A stretch of DNA of 8,570 bases from the NCBI GenBank assembly GCA_002317245.1, contig DCIU01000054.1, positions 1 through 8,570 on the forward strand, given 5' to 3'. The position numbers and the translations under genes were made by a program. Below are positions 1-6,840 of this stretch, in pieces. This stretch comes from Lachnospiraceae bacterium UBA1718. GTDB lineage: Bacteria; Bacillota; Clostridia; Lachnospirales; Lachnospiraceae. Position 1 is the stretch's first letter; the number at the start of each line of letters is the position of its first letter. Below the pieces are notes generated by a model, which had not been told where the DNA came from, did not search any database, and saw only the letters and a program-made list of their open reading frames with translations.

Positions 1-1040
1 CTTCTGCTCTCCTCTGCAAGCTTCATTGCCTCAATATTAGACGTAATATCTGGCGCGAATATAATAGTATGCAATACCTCGCCGAAATCATCGTAGATTA
101 CAGACTTCTCGAACTTACAGTATCTGTCAGTTTTAACAATCTTATATATCTCTTCCTCGTCAGTATATGTGTTATCCTCTATGATACGTCCATCCAGAGT
201 GATAACCGAGTTCTTGGAGTAATCGAAGCCGAACATATCTCTGGCAATTTCATTGAAGAGAACTACCTCGTCAAGATAGTTGAGTACAATAACAGGAGTA
301 TTAACCTCTCTGAATACATATTCAGCTACATTTGTGACAGTAGCGCCAAAGGCCATATTACGACGCGAGATACCTAGTAGTAGCACTACGGAGACAAAGG
401 CACCTATAGCACTACCAGGCACAGCCTGTGTATGAAAAAATGATGGGATTAAGGTATCGGCAATATATCCCGCTACGATTACGGGGCCGAACCATATGAA
501 TCTGTTAACAATGTTCTTCTCGCGGGCAAGCTTAACCCGCTTCTTCCATCGGAATAATTCAACATAGAAGAAAATCAGAACATACAGGGCCGAAGCGAAC
601 TGAAGAATACGCCCCCAGGACATCTTACTGTAATACCAGTATCCCCAGGGCGTCATCTCGAAGGTAACTGCATCCTTCTGAATAATCTGAAACCATGATA
701 TGAGGTATGACAGCATGCCAAAGCAGAGAGCTATGTGAGTAGAAGGCCTCTTAATCTTGCCAAGCTCCACAACATACATAACCATTAACTGGCAATAGAG
801 ATATACCGCAAGAAGGGCCATGGCTCTCGGAATGTAAGCTGCATCACTGTTGAAGCAAATACCCATAATTCCATAGCCAGCGTCCCATATAAAAACACAG
901 GCACAACAATAGAACATCATTCTCGATGCTGTCGAACGTCTACTATTATAATAATTGGCATAGCCAATAAAGAGGGCAATTGCCCCCATAAGAAGCAGCA
1001 CGAAGGAAACGGCCGCCCCTACAGTATAGTAATAACTCAT
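1..1040 (-). CDS. 7TM/PAS sensor protein, N-terminal part (probable histidine kinase), truncated by window edge
   Basis: An open frame of 346 codons runs from an ATG at 1040 off the left edge, with no stop. I translated it by hand. Seven hydrophobic segments are visible (roughly residues 8-27, 41-62, 71-91, 103-121, 144-162, 180-198, 209-225), with basic loops such as RWKKRVK after segment 5. This matches the 7TM N-terminal domain found on many clostridial histidine kinases. A PAS-like domain follows (about 240-332: NTPVIVLN, LFNEIARDMFGF, then FAPDITSNIEAMK). The last residues, KLAEESR, look like the helix leading into a HisKA domain, but the output domain lies outside the window, so a GGDEF or other output is possible. 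An AGGA-containing ribosome site lies about 8 bases before the ATG. The gene starts 19 bases after the stop of the GH3-like gene, so the two are probably co-transcribed. The ligand is unknown. Confidence 0.8.
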   Translation of the reverse strand, partial: MSYYYTVGAAVSFVLLLMGAIALFIGYANYYNSRRSTASRMMFYCCACVFIWDAGYGIMGICFNSDAAYIPRAMALLAVYLYCQLMVMYVVELGKIKRPSTHIALCFGMLSYLISWFQIIQKDAVTFEMTPWGYWYYSKMSWGRILQFASALYVLIFFYVELFRWKKRVKLAREKNIVNRFIWFGPVIVAGYIADTLIPSFFHTQAVPGSAIGAFVSVVLLLGISRRNMAFGATVTNVAEYVFREVNTPVIVLNYLDEVVLFNEIARDMFGFDYSKNSVITLDGRIIEDNTYTDEEEIYKIVKTDRYCKFEKSVIYDDFGEVLHTIIFAPDITSNIEAMKLAEESR

Positions 1041-1059
1041 TATCCCATCCTGTTGTTAA

Positions 1060-2430
1060 TTATTCTTCGATTGTAGAGCGATATTTGATCCTATATACTC
1101 TTGCAAGGGAGTCATCAATTCTCTGCTCGCTAATGTTACCATCAGCAACAGCCTGAAGAACCTCAGCATAAGCCTCTTGGAAATTCTCTGGCATAAGAAT
1201 CATATCAGCACCTGACTTGAGCGCCTTAACAGCTGCCTCACCTGAGCCATAGTACTCAGTAATAGCCTTCTTGTTAAGGGCATCAGTAATAACGACACCA
1301 TCGTACTGGTATTCTCCTCTTAGAAGATCTGTTATTACCTCCTTACTAAGTGAGCAAGGAGTAGTCTCATCTCCTGTAAGCTCAGGAGCCGCAAAATGTC
1401 CAACTGTTATCATATCAGCTCCAGCATCAACCGCTGCCTGGAATACTGCTATGTCATTCATCTTATAGTCATCAAGTGTTCTGCTTGTAGATGCCATTCC
1501 CTTAGATGTGTCACCATCTACAGAGCCCTGTCCTGGGAAATTCGCTACTGCCGAAGACACATTATTCTCCTTAAGTCCCTCAACAGATGATGCTACAAGA
1601 TTAATAGCAAGGTTAACATCGCCTGTAAACATATTATCTGCAAGTGGCGAATCAACACCCTCTATAGCTATATCTGCAAGCGGTGAGAAATCAAGGTTGA
1701 ATCCATATGAATTAAGTGTCTGACCTAAGATTCTGTATGACTCATATGTCAGGTTAGCATCACCACTATCTCCAAGCTCCTTGGCAGACTTAGTCGCATC
1801 AAGTTTTAATGGCTTGGTAAGCTGAGATTCTGAGCCCAGTCCTTCGTTAATGGCTAAGAATAAAGGATACTTGCTAAAAGAAATAGTATTATCAAGCATC
1901 TCCTTCAGCTGGTCAGCGTCCTTAACATTTGTTCCTGAATAAATAATACCTCCAACTGGATACTTATCTAAGGCTTCCTTGGTACCATCTCCAGCCTTGG
2001 TAACCTTGTCAGTACCTGTAAGCTGCTCTGGTGTAACTATGAATAGTCCAGCAACCTTATCCTCAACAGACATATCCTTAATACATGCCTGTACCACTTC
2101 CTCAAGAAGATCTGTCTCTGTATACTCCTCTTCTTCAGTAGCCTCTGCCTCTTCTTCTGCCGCCTTAGCTTCCTCCTGCTCTGCAAGCACAGCAGCAATC
2201 TCAGCTTCCTTAGCAGCTTCTTCGGCCGCTTCCGCTGCTGCCGCTTCAGCCTCCTTGGCAACCTTCCTGTCAGTAAGCTTATTAGCCAGGGTTCGAACAC
2301 CCAAATATCCACCGGCTCCAATACCAGCTACTAAAATAAAAACAAATATATATGCAAAAGCGACGCTTCTTACACGTCTCTTATGTCTGTACTCTGCTCC
2401 ACTCTTAGAGTTTTTCTTCTTACTTCCCAT
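1060..2430 (-). CDS. Membrane-anchored glycoside hydrolase family 3-like protein with degenerate active site
   Basis: 456 residues. A basic cytoplasmic head (1-22, KKK and HKRRVR) precedes one membrane helix (about 23-45). A highly charged Ala/Glu-rich stalk, probably coiled coil (about 55-105), leads to a GH3 N-terminal (NagZ-type) barrel from about 110 to 450. The topology suggests an extracellular domain tethered near the cell wall. GH3 landmarks are FNLDFSPLAD (245-253) and the nucleophile context VVITDAL with Asp383. However, the family's KHFPGHGDTxxDSH loop reads ANFPGQGSVDGDTS (296-309), so the His of the acid/base dyad is Ser309. The substrate loop VDxEGGxVxR reads INEGLGSESQ (194-203), losing the Asp and Arg. 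Family members usually hydrolyse beta-N-acetylglucosamine from muropeptides; this one may be weakly active or a binding protein. AGGAGG lies 5 bases before the ATG, and its own promoter lies at 2486-2514. Confidence 0.88.
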   Translation of the reverse strand: MGSKKKNSKSGAEYRHKRRVRSVAFAYIFVFILVAGIGAGGYLGVRTLANKLTDRKVAKEAEAAAAEAAEEAAKEAEIAAVLAEQEEAKAAEEEAEATEEEEYTETDLLEEVVQACIKDMSVEDKVAGLFIVTPEQLTGTDKVTKAGDGTKEALDKYPVGGIIYSGTNVKDADQLKEMLDNTISFSKYPLFLAINEGLGSESQLTKPLKLDATKSAKELGDSGDANLTYESYRILGQTLNSYGFNLDFSPLADIAIEGVDSPLADNMFTGDVNLAINLVASSVEGLKENNVSSAVANFPGQGSVDGDTSKGMASTSRTLDDYKMNDIAVFQAAVDAGADMITVGHFAAPELTGDETTPCSLSKEVITDLLRGEYQYDGVVITDALNKKAITEYYGSGEAAVKALKSGADMILMPENFQEAYAEVLQAVADGNISEQRIDDSLARVYRIKYRSTIEE

Positions 2431-2447
2431 TTATCCTCCTTCGCATC

Positions 2448-2469
2448 CTGTGAATAGACATAATCACAG
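2448..2469 (-). other. Small hairpin in the 5' leader of the GH3-like gene
   Basis: On the minus strand CTGTGA pairs with TCACAG around a 10-base loop, ending 8 bases before the AAGGAGG ribosome site. No U-run follows, so it is not a terminator. It could affect mRNA stability or translation, or be chance. Confidence 0.35.
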
Positions 2470-2485
2470 AACTACACCACCATAT

Positions 2486-2514
2486 ATTGTATAGCAGAAC
2501 AGGCTAAAAGGCAA
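2486..2514 (-). promoter_or_regulatory. SigA-type promoter of the GH3-like/7TM sensor operon
   Basis: On the minus strand TTGCCT (2509-2514) and TACAAT (2486-2491) are separated by exactly 17 bases. An overlapping TGC-TATACA would form an extended -10. Start of transcription is expected near 2479, giving a leader of about 50 bases. It lies downstream of the terminator at 2574-2612, so the GH3-like gene need not depend on read-through from the RNA upstream. Confidence 0.6.
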
Positions 2515-2573
2515 TAATAACACCACATACTGTAATCAAGATTATTCAGCTGGCTGGACTTGGACAAACGCGC

Positions 2574-2612
2574 AAAAAAGGCGGATATCCGATTCGTAAT
2601 CTGATACCCGCC
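2574..2612 (-). terminator. Rho-independent terminator ending the unknown RNA
   Basis: On the minus strand GGCGGGTATC pairs with GATATCCGCC (one G-U pair), extended by an inner GATT/AATC stem around a three-base loop, then a run of six T. It lies about 60 bases before the next promoter. Its 3' arm and U-run match the glyA terminator at 7429-7449 in 19 of 21 positions. Confidence 0.88.
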
Positions 2613-2614
2613 TC

Positions 2615-2635
2615 TTATGACGATGCATTATCCAA
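2615..2635 (-). other. Possible six-codon leader peptide before the terminator
   Basis: A TTG codon lies 8 bases after a perfect AAGGAGG and opens a six-codon frame (MDNASS) that ends in TAA just 2 bases before the terminator stem. A ribosome stopped there would cover the 5' arm of the hairpin. The same bases also form part of the predicted CAUU/AAUG and CGUC helices, so this may be chance. No run of regulatory codons is present. Confidence 0.2.
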
Positions 2636-2640
2636 TGGAC

Positions 2641-2650
2641 TGTCCTCCTT
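2641..2650 (-). repeat. Purine-rich 10-mer AAGGAGGACA, copy 2
   Basis: Identical to the copy at 2805-2814. AAGGAGGA is a perfect complement of the 3' tail of 16S rRNA, so it could be an exposed ribosome-binding element or a conserved RNA loop. It is followed by the candidate TTG start at 2635. Confidence 0.5.
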
Positions 2651-2804
2651 ATTTAGTAAACTAACCATCTTCCATATTCAGTTACCTCGACGTCACAACC
2701 AGCATTTCCATCATTTGTACTTTAAGTACTGCGATTATCATCTCTCGCTTATATATGCCCCAAATACGTCTCTTCCTAAAATCTAATCAGCTATTCTGGT
2801 GGTT

Positions 2805-2814
2805 TGTCCTCCTT
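2805..2814 (-). repeat. Purine-rich 10-mer AAGGAGGACA, copy 1
   Basis: Exact match to 2641-2650, 164 bases away. Unlike copy 2, no start codon lies at a usable distance after it, which argues that the motif serves the RNA itself rather than translation. Confidence 0.5.
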
Positions 2815-2889
2815 CTCACTTTTTATCTATAAGCACCTACCCTTTCATGTAGGATATCTTTAAAAGTGTTCTCTGTTGTTTATGTACTT

Positions 2890-2918
2890 ACTATAATACT
2901 CTTTATTTTAATTGTCAA
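2890..2918 (-). promoter_or_regulatory. Strong SigA-type promoter of the unknown RNA, with A/T-rich upstream tract
   Basis: On the minus strand a perfect TTGACA (2913-2918), a 17-base spacer and TATAGT (2890-2895, 5 of 6 matches). Upstream, about 2919-2960, runs of A and T resemble an UP element of the kind found at stable-RNA promoters. It is the closest match to consensus of the three promoters in the window. Expected transcription start is near 2883. Confidence 0.8.
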
Positions 2919-2988
2919 CACATTTTTATAAAAATATTTAAATATTTTTTCTTTTTATATATTATTGCTGAATTGTGTGCTTAATTAT

Positions 2989-3011
2989 GCGACAATTCGC
3001 GCAATAGTCGC
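2989..3011 (+). other. Symmetric hairpin with plus-strand U-run, no gene attached
   Basis: GCGAC/GTCGC plus ATT/AAT around CGCGC, with one A-A mismatch, followed on the plus strand by TCTTTTTA. It has the form of a weak plus-strand terminator, but no plus-strand gene precedes it. It sits between the lysC terminator and the promoter of the unknown RNA. Confidence 0.3.
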
Positions 3012-3023
3012 TCTTTTTATCAT

Positions 3024-3059
3024 AAAAAAATGACCCCATAACCCGCGGTTATGAGGTCA
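3024..3059 (-). terminator. Rho-independent terminator of the hom-lysC operon
   Basis: On the minus strand TGACC-T-CATAACC pairs with GGTTATG-G-GGTCA, a 13-bp stem with a GCG loop, followed by seven T. The internal T-G pair forms a wobble only in the minus-strand RNA (C-A mismatch on the other strand), which fits the direction. It starts 9 bases after the lysC stop. Confidence 0.93.
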
Positions 3060-3068
3060 AAATATAAC

Positions 3069-4388
3069 TTATAAACTAGCTGATACGAAGATATCGTAGA
3101 TAGCCTTAATTGCTGCCTCGAAGTCAGCGTTGGATACACCAATGATGATATTAAGCTCTGAAGAACCCTGATCAATCATCTTAACATTGATGTTGGCATG
3201 GGCAAGAGAAGCGAAGATTCTGCCTGCAGTACCACGGGTTGACTTCATACCACGTCCAACAACTGCGATAAGGGCAAGATCTGCCTCTATCTCTATGCTG
3301 TCCGGATGAGCAAGTCTGTGGATACCAGATACAACCTGCTGCTCCTTATCCATGAATTCATCCTGATGAACGAATACTGTCATTGTATCGATACCTGATG
3401 GCATATGCTCAATTGAGATGCCGTTGTCCTCGAATACTGTAAGAACCTTACGGCAGAAGCCAATCTCGCTATTCATCTTAGCCTTATCAATACCTACTGA
3501 ACAGAAGCCCTTCTTACCAGCAACACCAGTGATGATGTACTTAGGCTTCTGGCATGTGCTCTCAACAATCCATGTACCTGGATCCTCTGGAGCGTTAGTA
3601 TTCTTGATATTAATAGGAATACCTTCACGTCTAACGGGGAAGATAGCATCCTCATGAAGAACCGAAGCCCCCATATAAGATAGCTCTCTAAGTTCTCTGT
3701 ATGTAATGGTCTCAATAGGTACCGGGTTATCAATGATTCTTGGATCTGTTACCAGGAAGCCTGATACATCTGTCCAATTCTCATAGAGATCAACCTTGGC
3801 AGCTCTTGCAACAATTGAACCGGTAATGTCGGATCCACCTCTCGAGAAGGTCTTAACCTTACCATCCGGTGTACTGCCATAGAAGCCTGGAACTACTGCA
3901 TTATTAACCTTGGATAATCTGATTGTTAATACATCATTAGTCTTCTCAGAGTCGAAGTTGCCCTCTTCATCGAAGAAGATTACCTCAGCAGCATCAATGA
4001 ATGTGAAGCCAAGGTATTCTGCCATGATCTTACCATTTAAGAACTCACCTCTACTTGCAGCATAATCACTGCCTGCCTTAGCCTTAAACTGCTCTTCAAC
4101 AACCTTAAATTCCTCATCAAGAGTCATATCAAGCTTAAGGCCCTTAATAATCTCGTTGTATCTCTCCTTGATTGCCTTAAGCTCCTTGGAGAAGTCCTTG
4201 TCTTCTGCTGCTAATGCATAGCAGCCGTATAACATATCTGTTACCTTAGTGTCCGCAGAGAATCTCTTACCTGGCGCACTAGGAATTACATACTTTCTTG
4301 ACGAATCGCTTCGTACTATATTACCTACTTTCATGAACTGCTCGGCACTGGCAAGTGAACTTCCGCCGAACTTTACTACCTTTTTCAT
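3069..4388 (-). CDS. lysC: Aspartate kinase (aspartokinase)
   Basis: Phosphorylates L-aspartate with ATP to give 4-phospho-L-aspartate, the first step towards lysine, threonine and methionine. 439 residues, the length of single-chain class enzymes such as E. coli LysC. The kinase domain shows KFGGSS (6-11), a helical insert (about 60-110), FSRGGSDITGS (181-191) and WTDVSG (205-210). Two C-terminal ACT domains (about 284-345 and 372-435) carry SSELNIIIG (409-417) and are expected to bind an inhibitory amino acid. Which end-product inhibits cannot be told from the sequence. GGAGGG lies 4 bases before the ATG. It is the last gene of the operon, 19 bases after the mutase-like gene, and is followed by a terminator. 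Its position after hom and the candidate homoserine kinase suggests it supplies threonine synthesis. No lysine riboswitch lies directly upstream. Confidence 0.95.
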   Translation of the reverse strand: MKKVVKFGGSSLASAEQFMKVGNIVRSDSSRKYVIPSAPGKRFSADTKVTDMLYGCYALAAEDKDFSKELKAIKERYNEIIKGLKLDMTLDEEFKVVEEQFKAKAGSDYAASRGEFLNGKIMAEYLGFTFIDAAEVIFFDEEGNFDSEKTNDVLTIRLSKVNNAVVPGFYGSTPDGKVKTFSRGGSDITGSIVARAAKVDLYENWTDVSGFLVTDPRIIDNPVPIETITYRELRELSYMGASVLHEDAIFPVRREGIPINIKNTNAPEDPGTWIVESTCQKPKYIITGVAGKKGFCSVGIDKAKMNSEIGFCRKVLTVFEDNGISIEHMPSGIDTMTVFVHQDEFMDKEQQVVSGIHRLAHPDSIEIEADLALIAVVGRGMKSTRGTAGRIFASLAHANINVKMIDQGSSELNIIIGVSNADFEAAIKAIYDIFVSASL

Positions 4389-4406
4389 TCTTCCCTCCGC
4401 AAGTCT

Positions 4407-5609
4407 TTATTTGTCAAAAAGGTGGTCAATTAATGTATGACCAGGATTAACAAGTATGCCACTTGCTCTTCCATCTTTCTCGTTATAATCAAGCCTTCCC
4501 TTTAACTCACTTGTAGAATCATACAACATATAAGGAACATTGTCACTAGTATGTGTTCTTACTGCTACAGGTGTTGGATGATCAGGGAGTACTAACATTC
4601 TAAAGTCTGCCTTTCTCTCATCGAAGGCATCCACAAGTCTCTTAATTACTCGCTCATCAATGTACTCAATGGCCTGTATTTTTCTCTCATATGAACCCTG
4701 ATGTCCCATCTCGTCTGGGGCTTCAATGTGGATGTATGCAAAATCATATCCATCATCGCACAGAGCCTTAATGGCTGCATCGGCCTTGCCTTCATAATTA
4801 GTATTAAGACCACCGTTAGCGCCCTCAACATCGGCATTATCCATATTAGCTCCAACAGCAATTCCCTTGAGAAGATCAACTGCCGAAATCATGATTCCCT
4901 TCTTACCAGTCTTCTCTGTAAATGGGCTAAGAAGTGGCTTGGTACCTGCTCCCCAGAACCAGCAGCAGTTAGCTGGGTTAAGACCTGCTGCCTTCCTTGC
5001 TACATTGATTGGATGATCCTTAAGGATTCCATAGCTTATCTCCATCATCTCTCTAAGTTTGGCTTCCGAAGGAAGATACTGTCCAATAGTCTGAGTAAGT
5101 ACATCGTGAGGTGGTGTAAGCTCTGTTACTTTACCCTTCTTCCAGATAAGGCAGTGACGATAGCTTGTTCCTACATAAAACTGGTAGATCTCATCCTGCA
5201 GCTTATCCTTAACAGCCTGAAGAAGCACTGCTGCATCCTCAGTACTGATCTCGCTTGCAGAGTGATCAATAATAGTCTTCTCTTCAAATGGCACATCGTC
5301 ATCTGAGATAGTGACAATATTGCATCTGATTGCTATATCTGTGTCCTCCATTGGGACACCAATATTAAGGGCCTCAAGTGGCGAACGTCCTGAATAATAT
5401 ATCTTAGGATCATATCCAATAACCGACAGATTAGCTGTATCAGATCCTGGCTTCATACCATCTGGAATAGTATGTACCATTCCAACCTCTGACAGCTTGC
5501 TTAACTTATCAAGATTAGGAGTGTTGGCATATTCAAGTGGTGTCTTGCCACCAAGAGCTTCTATTGGCTCATCAGCCATTCCATCTCCAAGAACAATTAC
5601 ATATTTCAT
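4407..5609 (-). CDS. apgM: Archaeal-type cofactor-independent phosphoglycerate mutase homologue, probable homoserine kinase
   Basis: 400 residues of the alkaline-phosphatase superfamily. Metal-site and catalytic motifs are present: GDGMADEP (8-15), GSDTANLSVIGYDP (55-68, Ser56 the likely phospho-serine), APDEMGH (297-303), PDHPTP (342-347) and RTHTSDNVPY (351-360). HPINVARKAAGLNPAN (199-214) is typical of the archaeal mutase group. In place of the usual GRGPxEA it has GRSPLEA (74-80). Homologues next to hom and lacking a classical ThrB partner form a family (TIGR02535) proposed to be homoserine kinase. The place between hom and lysC fits that role: homoserine to O-phosphohomoserine. Plain glycolytic mutase activity remains the alternative. 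I chose the ATG at 5609 (GGGAG 7 bases upstream) over an in-frame TTG at 5627 that abuts the hom stop codon. Confidence 0.85.
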   Translation of the reverse strand: MKYVIVLGDGMADEPIEALGGKTPLEYANTPNLDKLSKLSEVGMVHTIPDGMKPGSDTANLSVIGYDPKIYYSGRSPLEALNIGVPMEDTDIAIRCNIVTISDDDVPFEEKTIIDHSASEISTEDAAVLLQAVKDKLQDEIYQFYVGTSYRHCLIWKKGKVTELTPPHDVLTQTIGQYLPSEAKLREMMEISYGILKDHPINVARKAAGLNPANCCWFWGAGTKPLLSPFTEKTGKKGIMISAVDLLKGIAVGANMDNADVEGANGGLNTNYEGKADAAIKALCDDGYDFAYIHIEAPDEMGHQGSYERKIQAIEYIDERVIKRLVDAFDERKADFRMLVLPDHPTPVAVRTHTSDNVPYMLYDSTSELKGRLDYNEKDGRASGILVNPGHTLIDHLFDK

Positions 5610-5627
5610 AATATTTCTCCCAGGCAA

Positions 5628-6830
5628 TTAGTCAGCCAGACGAATAGCCTTGATTGCATTCTTAATCATCTTCTGCTTCTTATTAAAATCTGCTTCTGTC
5701 ATAGGAGCAGTTACGAACGCGAACTCCTCATCGAAGAGATTAATCTCCTCAATTGGTCCAAAGGTATTGAGTACCTCTCCACGGGATGTAGACTCTACAC
5801 GAAGGAGGAACTTCCTAACCATCTTAGTAAAATCATTAACTTCACACTTCTCGTCAGTCCAGGCACATGGAAGCTGCTTGCCAGCATTTCTGGCAAGGTC
5901 AATAACATCCGCAACAACAGCACTCGCTGTAGCAAGCTTACCAGCGCCCTGTCCATAGAACATTGCATCGCCTAGCATATTGCCTGTTACATATACTGCA
6001 TTGAATACCCCATTAACTCCGTTAAGTGGGTGATCCTCACCAATCATGAATGGTGCAACAATAGCTGTTACTCCATCATCGGCATTAACTGACTCTGCAA
6101 TAAGCTTAATAGACTTATCAAGTTTCTTAGCATATGCGAAATCTCTTGAATCTATATTAGTAATACCCTCTGTATGGATATCAGCGAACTTCACAGTCTT
6201 ACCTGTTATAAGTGATGAGAGAATTGCAATCTTTCTTCCAGCATCATGGCCCTCAACATCAGCCTCAGGATTACGCTCTGCATAACCCATTTCCTGAGCC
6301 TGCTTAAGGACATCTGCATAATTAGCTCCTTCCTTAGCCATCTTGGTTAAGATGAAATTAGTTGTACCATTTAAGATACCCATAATTCTCTCAATTTTCT
6401 CCTGTGCAAGGGAAGTATTAATAGCTCTAAGAATTGGAATACCACCACCAACACTTGCCTCGAATAAGTAGTTAACCTTATTCTCCTTAGCTACAGCAAG
6501 TAATTCAGGTCCATAATTCTCAACAAGTTCCTTGTTAGAAGTACATACACTCTTACCAGCCTCTAATGCATCCTTAGAGAACTGGAATGCAGGGCGAACA
6601 CCACCCATTGTCTCGCATACGATTGATACCTCAGGATCCTCTAAGATAACCTTAATATCATGTACTACCTTATCTTCATTCTTATCACCTGGAAAATCGC
6701 GTAAGTCTAAGATGTACTTAACTTCGATGTCTTCTCCAACTCTCTTGCTGATTATCGAACTATTGTCCTGGAGCACCTGAACTACTCCGCTTCCTACAGT
6801 TCCATAACCTAATACCGCAACCTTAATCAT
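5628..6830 (-). CDS. hom: Homoserine dehydrogenase
   Basis: Reduces L-aspartate 4-semialdehyde to L-homoserine with NAD(P)H, the branch point to threonine and methionine. The N-terminal Rossmann fold has GYGTVGSG (8-15). TSNKELV places Lys100 at the usual position; LNGTTNFI (153-160) and AERNPEADVEGHDAGRK (184-200, Lys200 the probable catalytic lysine) mark the catalytic domain, and FYGQGAG (291-297) binds cofactor. At 400 residues it is about 30 shorter than enzymes such as B. subtilis Hom. The C-terminal region (about 335-395) reads like a shortened ACT domain in which the usual Asp-x-Pro-Gly turn is STSRGE. The ribosome site is weak (AGG about 9 bases upstream, inside the end of the preceding gene), so translation is probably coupled to the ACT gene 10 bases upstream. 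Confidence 0.95.
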   Translation of the reverse strand: MIKVAVLGYGTVGSGVVQVLQDNSSIISKRVGEDIEVKYILDLRDFPGDKNEDKVVHDIKVILEDPEVSIVCETMGGVRPAFQFSKDALEAGKSVCTSNKELVENYGPELLAVAKENKVNYLFEASVGGGIPILRAINTSLAQEKIERIMGILNGTTNFILTKMAKEGANYADVLKQAQEMGYAERNPEADVEGHDAGRKIAILSSLITGKTVKFADIHTEGITNIDSRDFAYAKKLDKSIKLIAESVNADDGVTAIVAPFMIGEDHPLNGVNGVFNAVYVTGNMLGDAMFYGQGAGKLATASAVVADVIDLARNAGKQLPCAWTDEKCEVNDFTKMVRKFLLRVESTSRGEVLNTFGPIEEINLFDEEFAFVTAPMTEADFNKKQKMIKNAIKAIRLAD

Positions 6831-6840
6831 AATTAATTAC

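Larger units (their letters stand above)
2574..2883 (-). ncRNA. Putative structured non-coding RNA or leader RNA, about 310 nt, family not recognised
   Basis: A near-perfect promoter (2890-2918) and a strong terminator (2574-2612) bracket about 310 bases with no credible protein gene. On the minus strand I see several helices: CACUUUU/AAAAGUG enclosing CCUAC/GUAGG near the 5' end; GCAU/AUGC enclosing GCGA/UCGC and GUACU/AGUAC, a three-way junction at about 2704-2760; and UGUGACG/CGUCAUA closing a 3' domain that holds UUAG/CUAA and CAUU/AAUG. The purine-rich 10-mer AAGGAGGACA occurs twice. I compared it from memory with 6S RNA, tmRNA, RNase P, SRP RNA, T-box, lysine, SAM, ZTP, guanidine, c-di-GMP and cobalamin riboswitches and found no match. 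It may be an abundant independent RNA, or a terminator-controlled leader for the GH3-like gene. No comparative data support the fold. Confidence 0.6.

Noticed and set aside
69..377. 102-codon open frame on the plus strand
   Set aside because: Antisense to the PAS region of the 7TM sensor; the minus-strand frame is open across the whole segment with coherent membrane segments.
1979..2494. 171-codon open frame on the plus strand rich in Ser and Ala
   Set aside because: It is the reverse complement of the Ala/Glu-rich stalk and membrane region of the GH3-like gene; low complexity, no ribosome site, no family resemblance.
2670..2742. Short overlapping frames inside the RNA (for example a 19-codon ATG frame, about 2742 to 2683)
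   Set aside because: Start codons lack correctly spaced ribosome sites, frames are under 25 codons, and the same bases form clear helices.
2574..2883. T-box, lysine, SAM or other known riboswitch identity for the RNA
   Set aside because: I could not find the hallmark sequences of these classes, and neither downstream neighbour is an amino-acid gene.
4701..5306. 201-codon open frame on the plus strand
   Set aside because: Antisense to the phosphoglycerate mutase-like gene, whose conserved motifs explain the sequence; no recognisable domain.
5610..5627. In-frame TTG start giving a six-residue longer phosphoglycerate mutase homologue
   Set aside because: It abuts the hom stop codon and has no ribosome site; the ATG at 5609 has GGGAG upstream and begins the conserved MKYVIVLGDG.
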